This document shows positions 1-8,918 of a DNA stretch of 36,285 bases, one piece after another. Under the pieces are notes generated by a model, which was not told the DNA's origin, made no database searches, and saw only the letters and a program-made list of their open reading frames with translations. How positions within the stretch are numbered: the first letter of the stretch is position 1; each line of letters opens with the position of its first letter. The stretch is from assembly GCA_938016355.1 (NCBI GenBank), contig CALLWO010000012.1, positions 1-36,285 of the forward strand. Reading direction: 5' to 3'. The translations under genes and the position numbers were made by a program. The DNA is from an uncultured Boseongicola sp. Its GTDB lineage: Bacteria > Pseudomonadota > Alphaproteobacteria > Rhodobacterales > Rhodobacteraceae.

Positions 1-42
1 CGGCTGCTGTCGGCTGAATTTCTGTGGATAACTCGGTGAGTT

Positions 43-648
43 CTAGTTAGCGTTGGCGTTTCTAAGCCGATCAATCTGCGCTTCTAGCGCGGCAATGCTG
101 TCTGCTCGTCCAATCGGCTCGCGAGACAATCCGACCAGCGAAACTGTTACAAATCGCCCCTCGATGTCAAAGACAGCGCGCCAATAATCTTCGGCCGCGT
201 TCACGGGCCATCCGCTTCGGTCAACCGCGTGAAGAATGAGTGTGTTGTCGTCGGCGCGAGTTTCAAGGATATCAACCGAGGTTGCCTGACCGTCACGTGC
301 AAGCGCAGAACGTCCTTGATCGGTGATAAGGAAGGCTTCTAGCATTTCCGCCGGAGGTGTGCCGTTCGCGGCTTCTTCAACCGAAACTGTTACCACTCCG
401 CGTACCGGTGGCCGCGGGAGAAGCGCGTTTTGCGCGATTGCTGCACAGGATCCGAAAACTACCGTTGTCGCGTCATTGCGGGTTTGGGTTGATGCACTAT
501 CAACGCACCATCCCCGGGCGCCCGCGATTACCAACCCGTCAGGCAAAGCAACTGCTTCTGGGGCTTTGCGCGTAACATTCAGCCCCGCATCGCAAGCTGA
601 AAGCACAACGAAAAAGAGCGCGGCGAAGGCGCGTTTAGAGATCGGCAT
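43..648 (-). CDS. Small putative lipoprotein of unknown function (201 aa; start at MPISKRAFAALFFVVLSAC)
   Basis: The ORF at 43..960 is longer, but the internal ATG at 648 gives a signal peptide with a lipobox-like LSAC. It overlaps the 3' end of ilvD by 14 bp, as is typical of operons. Confidence 0.7.
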   Translation of the reverse strand: MPISKRAFAALFFVVLSACDAGLNVTRKAPEAVALPDGLVIAGARGWCVDSASTQTRNDATTVVFGSCAAIAQNALLPRPPVRGVVTVSVEEAANGTPPAEMLEAFLITDQGRSALARDGQATSVDILETRADDNTLILHAVDRSGWPVNAAEDYWRAVFDIEGRFVTVSLVGLSREPIGRADSIAALEAQIDRLRNANAN

Positions 649-2362
649 AGATATGCTTTTCCTCTTTGGCACCGGGATGTGTGCATGCCCCATCCTTCGC
701 CGACCCCACAAGTTGCGCGTATTTCCAGAGCGCACCACTTGCATAGATCGTCTCGCGGGGCCCGGACCAATTGGATTTCCGCTCTGCCAACTCCTGATCG
801 CTGAGATTGACCGAAAGTTCGCCGGTTGTAGCATCCATCGTAATGATGTCGCCGTTTTGTAGCAGGCCGATTGGGCCGCCATGGGCGCTTTCGGGCCCCA
901 CATGGCCAACACAAAATCCGCGTGTTGCTCCCGAAAAACGACCATCTGTGATAAGCGCAACTTTCTTGCCCATGCCTTGACCGGAAAGTGCAGCTGTTGT
1001 CGCCAACATTTCCCGCATGCCGGGGCCGCCAGCTGGTCCTTCGTTGCGGATCACCAAAACTTCGCCTTCTTCGTATTGGCGTGCCTTGACTGCCTCAAAG
1101 GCATCCTCCTCGCATTCAAAAACGCGCGCGGGGCCAACGAACCGCTGGTGTTGTGTCGGGATCCCAGCGACTTTTACGATAGCGCCCTCTGGGGCGAGAT
1201 TGCCTTTGAGACCAACCACGCCGCCGGTTGGCGTGATCGGAACATCAACGGGAAAGATGACCCGGCCGTCGGCCTCGCGGGTAATCTTGTCGAGTTCTTC
1301 ACCCATGCTGTTGCCAGTCGCTGTTATGCAGTCTTCGTGCATGAGCCCCGCCTTGCGCAGCTCCTTCATGACCACCGGTACTCCGCCGACTTCGTAGAGG
1401 TCCTTTGCGACGTACTGGCCACCGGGCTTCAAATCCACGAAATAGGGTGTGTCGCGGAAAATTTCACAGACGTCATCAAGGCTGAAATCAATGCCTGCTT
1501 CGTGGGCGATTGCGGGCAGGTGTAGGCCCGCGTTTGTCGACCCTCCGGTGCAGGCAACAACACGTGCTGCATTCTCGAGCGACTTCAGCGTGACCACGTC
1601 TCGTGCTCGGATATTCTTTTCGATAAGATGCATAACCGCGACGCCTGACGCCTCGCCATATTGGTCTCGGCTTTCATAAGGCGCGGGCGCGCCTGAAGAA
1701 TTTGGAAGTGCCAATCCAATCGCTTCTGAAACACAAGCCATTGTGTTGGCAGTGAACTGCCCGCCGCAAGCACCGGCAGATGGACAGGCAACGCGTTCCA
1801 GGACAGCAAGTTGTTCATCAGAATAGTTGCCTGCCTGATGTTGTCCCACGGCTTCAAACACGTCCTGAACGGTAACGTCTTTGCCATCCAAGCGACCAGG
1901 AAGAATCGAACCTCCATAAATAAAGACCGATGGAACGTTCAGACGCACCATCGCCATCATCATGCCGGGCAGTGATTTGTCGCAACCAGCGAGGCCGACG
2001 ATTGCGTCGTAGCAATGGCCGCGCATGGTTAGCTCTACTGTGTCCGCGATCGCTTCACGGCTGGCCAAAGAAGACCTCATGCCCTCATGGCCCATAGCGA
2101 TGCCATCCGTGACGGTGATTGTCGTAAACTCGCGTGGTGTACCCTTGGCGGCTTTGACACCCATTTTCACAGATTGTGCTTGACGATTAAGCGCAATGTT
2201 ACATGGAGCAGCTTCGTTCCAACATGTAGCTACCCCAACCCAGGGCTGTTTGATCTCTTCTTCGTTGATGCCCATTGCATAGAAATAAGATCGGTGCGGT
2301 GCGCGGGCCGGGCCTTCGGTGACATGTCGGCTTGGCAATTTAGATTTGTCGAATTTGGTCAT
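635..2362 (-). CDS. ilvD: Dihydroxy-acid dehydratase
   Basis: Full-length IlvD protein with GCDKSLPGMMMA, CPSAGACGGQFTANTM, TDGRFSGATRGFCVGHV. Start set at MTKFDKSKLPSRH (the ORF opens at 2425). Confidence 0.97.
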   Translation of the reverse strand: MTKFDKSKLPSRHVTEGPARAPHRSYFYAMGINEEEIKQPWVGVATCWNEAAPCNIALNRQAQSVKMGVKAAKGTPREFTTITVTDGIAMGHEGMRSSLASREAIADTVELTMRGHCYDAIVGLAGCDKSLPGMMMAMVRLNVPSVFIYGGSILPGRLDGKDVTVQDVFEAVGQHQAGNYSDEQLAVLERVACPSAGACGGQFTANTMACVSEAIGLALPNSSGAPAPYESRDQYGEASGVAVMHLIEKNIRARDVVTLKSLENAARVVACTGGSTNAGLHLPAIAHEAGIDFSLDDVCEIFRDTPYFVDLKPGGQYVAKDLYEVGGVPVVMKELRKAGLMHEDCITATGNSMGEELDKITREADGRVIFPVDVPITPTGGVVGLKGNLAPEGAIVKVAGIPTQHQRFVGPARVFECEEDAFEAVKARQYEEGEVLVIRNEGPAGGPGMREMLATTAALSGQGMGKKVALITDGRFSGATRGFCVGHVGPESAHGGPIGLLQNGDIITMDATTGELSVNLSDQELAERKSNWSGPRETIYASGALWKYAQLVGSAKDGACTHPGAKEEKHIYADL

Positions 2363-2464
2363 CTGGTTCGGGCCTCCCACGCTCGGAACGCAGAAAGGAG
2401 TAGGCGAGGCTGCGTCGCTCGACAAGACCCACGAGCCTTGTTCGGCGGAATTTTGTCAGATATT

Positions 2465-2866
2465 TCAGTTTTTTGCGCGCTTGCGCCACGATGTGATCCG
2501 CAAAATCGACAATGCTGCAATGCCAAGCACTATGCTTGGGGGCAGAGGTATCTCGCTTGGTGGTTGAAAACCCGGAGGCGGATTCGGGGGACGGCCCGGC
2601 ACAGTAGTTGGGCGGCCACTGCCGACACCAAATGGGCGCCCAAGTCTCGCGTTGCTTGCCAGTTGCCCATACCTGTTCGCTTTGCTGGCGAGCGCGGCTT
2701 CTTGAAAGTAGAGAGTACTCGGGAATCTTTTGATCTCAAAACTCAAGGGACTTTGATTGCCTGAGGAAGAGGCGTCAAAGCGCAGGCTGGAAATGTGCCC
2801 TGCTTCCGCGGAAAGCGCGGTGAGCAATAAATAAATCAGTGCAAATGCTTGTGGCGCGCGCATCAA
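2465..2866 (-). CDS. Small secreted protein with VPLPA/PEP-CTERM-like C-terminal sorting signal
   Basis: 133 aa: N-terminal signal peptide (MMRAPQAFALIYLLLTALSAEAG), Pro-rich linker, and a C-terminal IPLPPS + hydrophobic helix + RKRAK tail. Confidence 0.6.
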   Translation of the reverse strand: MMRAPQAFALIYLLLTALSAEAGHISSLRFDASSSGNQSPLSFEIKRFPSTLYFQEAALASKANRYGQLASNARLGRPFGVGSGRPTTVPGRPPNPPPGFQPPSEIPLPPSIVLGIAALSILRITSWRKRAKN

Positions 2867-2946
2867 CTTCTGGTCCTAAACACCGCTTTGGAGAGGATTG
2901 ATACGCGGAATATGGTTAATCAACGGTTATCGCACGTGAGTGTCGA

Positions 2947-3879
2947 TTGACGTTGAACCTCTTGCGCCGCAAGTTTCCGAGAATGCTGGTTCGCTATTTC
3001 GCATATTCTCAAATGATCGATAGCGCGGCGCGATATAGCGCTCTTTGGCGTCTTGTGGCTGGGCTACTGACCGCCTTGATCGTGCTGGCGCTGTGGGTTG
3101 GAGGATTCTGCGGGCTTGTCGCGCTTCAACAAGACATTGGTATGCGTATCGCCATGGCGCGTGTTTTCGCTGGTGGAGACTCTCCAGAAGGCACGATCGC
3201 TCTACTGCTGTTTGTCGGAGGACTTGGGTATGGCGCTTATTTTGCTGCTCGGATTTGGCATCGCCGCGACGCGCGATCACTCTTTGGTCCCGGTGCGCGC
3301 ACGTTACGGCATTTCGCTGTTACCTTGGTAGTCTCGTCTGGCGTTCTAGGCCTTTTGGCAGCTTTACCACCTTATCCGCTAGAGGGCGAAATCGAACGCA
3401 ACCTTCAGTTTGGTCCGTGGTTACGATGGTTGCCTTGGGCGCTCTTGGCATTGTTGGTTCAAACTGGAGCGGAAGAGCTGTTTTTTCGCGGGTACCTTCA
3501 AAGTCAGATTGCAGCGCGGGTTCGCCATCCTGTTTTTTGGCTTGTATTGCCGTCACTCGCCTTTGGTTTTGCACACTATGTGCCGGGATTGCCGGGCGAA
3601 AATACTTGGATATACGTTGCGTTCGCTACATGTTTTGGCCTTATAGCGGCAGATTTGACCGCGCGGACTGGATCAATTGGCGCCGCTTGGGGTTTTCACT
3701 TCGCAAATAACTCGATGGGCGTTCTATTCGTTGCCAGTAGTGGGTCGCTTAGCGGCGTAAGCCTTTGGATAAACACGGCAGGACTGGACATGCCAATCCT
3801 CTTTTCGCCAGGTCTTATTCTGGAGTTGGCGATCCTATTAGGCATATGGCTGCTGGTTCGCAGAGCACTTGAGGTTTAA
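2947..3879 (+). CDS. CPBP (CAAX/Abi) family intramembrane glutamic endopeptidase
   Basis: Multi-TM protein with EELFFRGYLQ motif, FAHY, and a downstream HFANN motif. The start may be an internal ATG (MLVRYFAYSQM). Confidence 0.85.
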   Translation: MTLNLLRRKFPRMLVRYFAYSQMIDSAARYSALWRLVAGLLTALIVLALWVGGFCGLVALQQDIGMRIAMARVFAGGDSPEGTIALLLFVGGLGYGAYFAARIWHRRDARSLFGPGARTLRHFAVTLVVSSGVLGLLAALPPYPLEGEIERNLQFGPWLRWLPWALLALLVQTGAEELFFRGYLQSQIAARVRHPVFWLVLPSLAFGFAHYVPGLPGENTWIYVAFATCFGLIAADLTARTGSIGAAWGFHFANNSMGVLFVASSGSLSGVSLWINTAGLDMPILFSPGLILELAILLGIWLLVRRALEV

Positions 3880-3967
3880 GCGCTCCCAACAATAGGAGCG
3901 ATTGCAATCGCTGCTCGCGACATTTATCTCATACGTTAACAAATAATGGCCACGGGCTCGATCGCGC

Positions 3968-4885
3968 ATGAACTGGATCTCCAATTACGTTCGTCCAAAA
4001 ATCAACTCGCTCTTTTCGCGGCGTGAGGTGCCAGAGAACCTGTGGACCAAGTGCCCGGAGTGCGGAACGATGCTGTTCCATCGTGAGTTGGCTGAAAACT
4101 TGCACGTCTGCACCAATTGTCAGCATCACATGGGGATTACACCCCGTGAGCGATTTCATGCGCTTTTTGACAATTCGGTCTTCGTTGAAGTTACGGTACC
4201 TGATCCGGTGGTAGATCCGCTACACTTTCGAGATCAAAAGAAATACCCGGAGCGTTTGAAGACCGCGCAACGCAACACCGGCGAGAAAGAAGCGATGGTC
4301 GTTGCCGAAGGAGAAATCGGCCGAACTCCAATTGTGGCTGTCGGGCAAGATTTCAGTTTCATGGGCGGCTCCATGGGAATGTATGTCGGCAACGCGATCA
4401 TTGCTGGTGCGGAGCGGGCTGTTGAAACCAAGCGGCCTTTGGTTTTGTTTTCCGCCGCTGGTGGCGCACGCATGCAAGAAGGTATCTTAAGCCTTATGCA
4501 AATGCCGCGTACTACGGTCGCGATTGAGATGCTGAAAGAAGCGGGCGTGCCCTATATTGTGGTGCTCACGCATCCAACAACAGGAGGCGTGACCGCATCA
4601 TATGCGATGCTCGGTGACGTCCATATTGCTGAACCCAACGCCCTAATTTGCTTCGCTGGGCCGCGTGTTATTGAACAGACCATCCGTGAAAAATTACCCG
4701 AGGGTTTTCAACGAGCGGAGTATCTTCTCGATCACGGGATGCTCGATCGGGTGACGCACAGACGCGATATGAAGGAAGAGTTGGTCACGATTATTCGCAT
4801 GTTGCTGGGTCAATCACCTGCCGTGCGGGGAGACCTACCTGCGCCCGATCCAACCTCCGAGGCAATCGAAAAGGCTGCGGAATAG
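3968..4885 (+). CDS. accD: Acetyl-CoA carboxylase carboxyltransferase subunit beta
   Basis: Zn-ribbon CPECGTMLF...[41 protein letters not shown]. Confidence 0.97.
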   Translation: MNWISNYVRPKINSLFSRREVPENLWTKCPECGTMLFHRELAENLHVCTNCQHHMGITPRERFHALFDNSVFVEVTVPDPVVDPLHFRDQKKYPERLKTAQRNTGEKEAMVVAEGEIGRTPIVAVGQDFSFMGGSMGMYVGNAIIAGAERAVETKRPLVLFSAAGGARMQEGILSLMQMPRTTVAIEMLKEAGVPYIVVLTHPTTGGVTASYAMLGDVHIAEPNALICFAGPRVIEQTIREKLPEGFQRAEYLLDHGMLDRVTHRRDMKEELVTIIRMLLGQSPAVRGDLPAPDPTSEAIEKAAE

Positions 4886-4981
4886 ACGCAATCGCGCGCT
4901 GGAAAGCCGTAAACTACGCGAAAGCGGGGCAAGGCTTGTCGTATCAATGGCCAGCGACCGTGGGCAAGGAACCCAAACAAG

Positions 4982-6256
4982 ATGACGACACTGCGCTCTG
5001 ACGCCATTCTGGAAAGAATGATGGCGCTGCATCCCAAAATTATTGATCTCACTTTGGATCGCATGTGGCGCTGCCTTGCAGCCGTTGGCGATCCGCACGA
5101 GAACGTGGCACCGGTTATTCATGTTGCCGGCACAAACGGCAAAGGGTCAACGCAAGCCATGATCCGTGCCGGTTTGGAATCGGAGGGGCAACAAGTTCAT
5201 GCCTATACGTCACCGCATTTGGCTTGGTTTCACGAGCGGATACGTGTTGCTGGTGAGATCATCTCCGAAAAGGAACTGGCGAGCGTTCTGGATGAGGTTT
5301 ACCAACGCAATGGCGGCGGTTCGATAACTTATTTCGAAATCACAACCGTCGCGGCTTTTCTTGCATTCGCACGCAAGAAAGCGGACTGGACGCTATTGGA
5401 AGTGGGGCTTGGTGGGCGTCATGATGCCACCAACGTAATTGCGCGACCGCATTTGACAATCATCACGACTGTCGATCTCGATCATCAGCAATTCTTGGGC
5501 GAAACCATTCCCGAAATAGCCTTTCAAAAAGCAGGGATTATTAAGCGAGGCGTGCCCGTCATTGTGGGGCCGCAGCATGAAGCTGCGCTCGATGTTATAG
5601 AGGCCGAGGCCGCTCGTTTGGGCGCGCCCGTTTTTGCGTCAGGCCAACATTGGCACGCGCGCGAAGAACGTGGTCGTATGGTTTTCGAGGACGAAACGGG
5701 GCTGGTTGATGCTCCGCTACCGAACCTTCTTGGTGCGCATCAAATTGGTAATGCCGGGATGGCTTTGGCCGCGCTGCGACACTCCGGGTTCGGAGACGCG
5801 GCAATGGAGGGCGCAGTAACCAAGGCATTTTGGCCGGCTCGGCTGCAACGACTGGTAAAAGGGCCGCTTGTCGAATTGGCTGGACCAGCTGAGATTTGGC
5901 TGGACGGCGGGCACAATCCGGCAGCGGGAGCGGCTTTGGCTGCGGCCCTGAACGATTTCCCAACTCGACCGACCCACATGATCTGCGGCATGTTATCGAC
6001 AAAGGACGTAACTGGTTATCTTCGTCCTATGGCAGATGCGGTTAAGTCGCTTACCGCTATTGCAATACCTGGCGAAAGTGCAACGCTCCCTGCTGAAGAA
6101 ACCGCTGAAGCAGCACGAGAAGTGGGTATCGAAACGCGTGTCGCGGAGAGCGTTGAGGCCGCGCTTGAAGCAATTCTTGTCAACGACCCTAGTGCGCGTG
6201 TGTTGATTTGCGGCTCACTTTATTTGGCTGGAGCCGTATTGCGTGAAAATGGCTAA
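4982..6256 (+). CDS. folC: Bifunctional folylpolyglutamate synthase/dihydrofolate synthase
   Basis: VAGTNGKGST P-loop, YTSPHL, EVGLGGRHDATN, DGGHNPAAG. Confidence 0.95.
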   Translation: MTTLRSDAILERMMALHPKIIDLTLDRMWRCLAAVGDPHENVAPVIHVAGTNGKGSTQAMIRAGLESEGQQVHAYTSPHLAWFHERIRVAGEIISEKELASVLDEVYQRNGGGSITYFEITTVAAFLAFARKKADWTLLEVGLGGRHDATNVIARPHLTIITTVDLDHQQFLGETIPEIAFQKAGIIKRGVPVIVGPQHEAALDVIEAEAARLGAPVFASGQHWHAREERGRMVFEDETGLVDAPLPNLLGAHQIGNAGMALAALRHSGFGDAAMEGAVTKAFWPARLQRLVKGPLVELAGPAEIWLDGGHNPAAGAALAAALNDFPTRPTHMICGMLSTKDVTGYLRPMADAVKSLTAIAIPGESATLPAEETAEAAREVGIETRVAESVEAALEAILVNDPSARVLICGSLYLAGAVLRENG

Positions 6257-6315
6257 GCAGACCCAGGCTTGCGTTACTTGTTGTATTTTGGCTTAGAATT
6301 CGCACACTTGCCACT

Positions 6316-7386
6316 ATGAGCCAGACAGGGATGATCCGGGCACTTTTTGCGGCGTTAATATTATTCGCGTCGGGCAGTACGCTTTGGGCGCAAACAATAG
6401 ACGTGGCAACAGTAACGCGCGCGCCATTTTCGATGTCGGTAGAAGGCCAACACACCGGGTTCAGCATCGATTTGATGAATGCTGTTGGCGAAGTGCTCGG
6501 TCGCGAAATTTCTTACCAGCGGTTCGACACTTTTCCTGAAATGTTGCAGGCGGTGCAATCGGGTGCGTCCAACGCGGCAATCGCCAATATTTCGATCACC
6601 GCAGAGCGCGAAACCTTAATGGATTTTTCGCAGCCGATGTTCGGTAGCGGTATTCAAGTGATGTTGCCGTTTGACGGTAGTCGAAATCCCCTTTGGCCGA
6701 TCCTTTTCAATCGTGATCTCTGGATATTGGGTGGCGCGACGCTTTTGTTTCTATTTCTCGGTGGGATGCTGATGTGGGTTTTCGAACGTCATCGCCAGCC
6801 GTATTTCGATCTTGATGCAAAGGAAGCCAGCTTTCCGGCGTTTTGGTGGGCGCTCAACCTTACTTTGAACGGAGGATTCGAAGAGCGCATGCCACGCAGT
6901 CGGCCTGGGCGCGTGCTTGGCGTTGTGCTTGTGATAGGCAGCTTGTTTTTGGTATCAATCGTGGTCGGTCAGATCACGGCTTACCTGACAATAGAAGCGA
7001 TCAACGAAAGCGTCGACAACCTCAATGACCTGGACGGCCGACGCGTTGCGACAACCGCCAACTCTACTTCTTCGGCGTTTTTGGATGCGCGTCAAATTAC
7101 GCATGTACCCTTTGCATCGCTGGACGAAGTCACAGCGGCCTTTGAGGAAGGCAGCGTGGATGCAGTGGTTTTTGATGGACCAATTCTGGCTTACTACGCA
7201 AATGAAATAGCGCCCGGAACCGCACGGGTCCTTGATCGCATTTACTGGTCCGAAAATTATGGCATCGCTTTCCCAAGCGGCAGCGAGCTCCGCGAAGACG
7301 TTGATCGCGCGCTTTTGCAATTGCGAGAAGACGGCACTTACTACACGCTTTCTGCAAAATGGTTTGGTGCGGCATTCGGTCGTTAA
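6316..7386 (+). CDS. GluR0-like ionotropic receptor: periplasmic solute-binding domain split by a TM-pore loop-TM ion-channel module
   Basis: Signal peptide; SBP lobe 1 (FSIDLMNAVGEVLG, ISITAERETLMDFS); TM (LWILGGATLLFLFLGGMLMWVFE); P-loop (FWWALNLTLNGGFEERMPRSRPGR); TM (VLVIGSLFLVSIVVGQITAYLT); SBP lobe 2. Confidence 0.8.
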   Translation: MSQTGMIRALFAALILFASGSTLWAQTIDVATVTRAPFSMSVEGQHTGFSIDLMNAVGEVLGREISYQRFDTFPEMLQAVQSGASNAAIANISITAERETLMDFSQPMFGSGIQVMLPFDGSRNPLWPILFNRDLWILGGATLLFLFLGGMLMWVFERHRQPYFDLDAKEASFPAFWWALNLTLNGGFEERMPRSRPGRVLGVVLVIGSLFLVSIVVGQITAYLTIEAINESVDNLNDLDGRRVATTANSTSSAFLDARQITHVPFASLDEVTAAFEEGSVDAVVFDGPILAYYANEIAPGTARVLDRIYWSENYGIAFPSGSELREDVDRALLQLREDGTYYTLSAKWFGAAFGR

Positions 7387-7489
7387 ATAACTGTTTCTTG
7401 CTGATAACCTCAAAACGCAGGTCTTGCGAAACCTTGCCATTTATGTGCGCCAAGCGTAGCACGAAGCCGAGCAAACGCAGGGAGACGGT

Positions 7490-8341
7490 GTGATGTTCGA
7501 TGATCCAAAAACACTGGTTTCAACTTCGTGGCTGGAGTCACATCTAAAGGACCCCGATCTTCGGATATTTGATGCGTCATGGTATCTGCCCGGGTCCAAA
7601 CGAAACGGCTATTCTGAATACCAGCGCGGCCATATTCCCGGCGCGCGGTTCTTCGATATCGACGAAATCAGCGATCAGCGGTCAGAGATGCCCCATATGG
7701 CGCCACCTCCGGAGAAGTTCATTAGCCGGATGCGGGCGATGGGCGTTGGCGACGGGCATCAGGTCGTCGTCTATGATGGCGCGGGATTGTTCTCGGCTGC
7801 GCGCGTCTGGTGGTTGTTTCGCTTGATGGGAAAAACAGACATAGCCGTCCTCGATGGCGGCTACCCGAAATGGTTGTCGGAGGGTCGCCCAACCGAGGAT
7901 ATGCCGACGGTTATGCGTGATCGCCATATCACGGTGAGCCGACAAAATTCTCTCGTTCGTGACGTTACCCAAGTGGCTTCGGCCTCGAAACTTGGTGATC
8001 ACGAAATTATTGATGCCCGCTCTCCAGAGCGGTTTCGCGGCGAAGCCGCGGAACCGCGCGAAGGGTTGCGCGCCGGGCATATTCCTGGCTCCAAGAATGT
8101 TTTCTACAAGTCCTTGTTAAATGAAGATGGGACAATGAAATCTGTCGGAGATCTAAAAGCGACATTCGTCTCTGCCGGCGTCGATTTGGATCGTCCGGCA
8201 ATCACAAGCTGCGGGTCGGGTGTAACTGCAGCGATCCTTTCGCTTGCACTTGAGCGGATCGGCCATCGTCAACATTCGCTATACGATGGATCTTGGTCGG
8301 AGTGGGGTATGTACGATGATTTACGGGTTGAAACAGGATGA
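7490..8341 (+). CDS. sseA: 3-mercaptopyruvate sulfurtransferase (tandem rhodanese)
   Basis: Two rhodanese domains, GHIPGARFFDID, active-site loop CGSGVTA. Confidence 0.93.
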   Translation: MMFDDPKTLVSTSWLESHLKDPDLRIFDASWYLPGSKRNGYSEYQRGHIPGARFFDIDEISDQRSEMPHMAPPPEKFISRMRAMGVGDGHQVVVYDGAGLFSAARVWWLFRLMGKTDIAVLDGGYPKWLSEGRPTEDMPTVMRDRHITVSRQNSLVRDVTQVASASKLGDHEIIDARSPERFRGEAAEPREGLRAGHIPGSKNVFYKSLLNEDGTMKSVGDLKATFVSAGVDLDRPAITSCGSGVTAAILSLALERIGHRQHSLYDGSWSEWGMYDDLRVETG

Positions 8342-8904
8342 CTGTTCAGCGCGCAGGTACGAAACTAGATTACACCGTGACGTGGTTGGAAATGGATACC
8401 CGACCAGATTTCGATTGGCCGCATCTACCAATTGGTTCGACAGCAGCCTTGCTAAAGGCTGATACGCCTCCAGTCTGGTGGTTCTTGACGCTCTACGACG
8501 CCGTCGGGCGGGACTATGCGTGGGAAGATATTCACAAGCGAGAACACGACGACATCCAAAGTTGGCTTCACGCAGACACGATGTCGCTTTACACGCTATT
8601 TGATCATGGATGGCCTCAGGGCTTTTTCATGCTTGAGGGCAAAGACGATGAGAATGTCGATCTGGCCTACTTTGGCATGGTGCCGGAGGCGATTGGAAAA
8701 GGACTCGGCTCGTGGCTGTTAAAAACCGCTATCCTGACCGCCTGGGACAGACCTGGAACCAGAAAACTAACACTAAATACTTGCACGCTTGATCACCCGC
8801 GTGCGCTTCAAGTTTATCAAAAAGCCGGTTTTAAACCAGTTCGCCGCGCTGAACACACTCGAATCTTGACCCGCGACCGTGATTTGTCGCGCATTCCATC
8901 GTAA
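8338..8904 (+). CDS. GNAT family N-acetyltransferase
   Basis: GKGLGSWLL acetyl-CoA motif and ALQVYQKAGFKPV. 4-bp ATGA overlap with sseA. Confidence 0.88.
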   Translation: MTVQRAGTKLDYTVTWLEMDTRPDFDWPHLPIGSTAALLKADTPPVWWFLTLYDAVGRDYAWEDIHKREHDDIQSWLHADTMSLYTLFDHGWPQGFFMLEGKDDENVDLAYFGMVPEAIGKGLGSWLLKTAILTAWDRPGTRKLTLNTCTLDHPRALQVYQKAGFKPVRRAEHTRILTRDRDLSRIPS

Positions 8905-8918
8905 GGACTCTAAAGCCG

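Noticed and set aside
881-1525. 214-aa plus-strand ORF antisense to ilvD
   Set aside because: Shadow ORF of a highly conserved gene.
2087-2764. 225-aa plus-strand ORF overlapping ilvD and the CTERM gene
   Set aside because: Antisense to two better-supported genes, no recognisable motif, and composition looks like a frame artefact.
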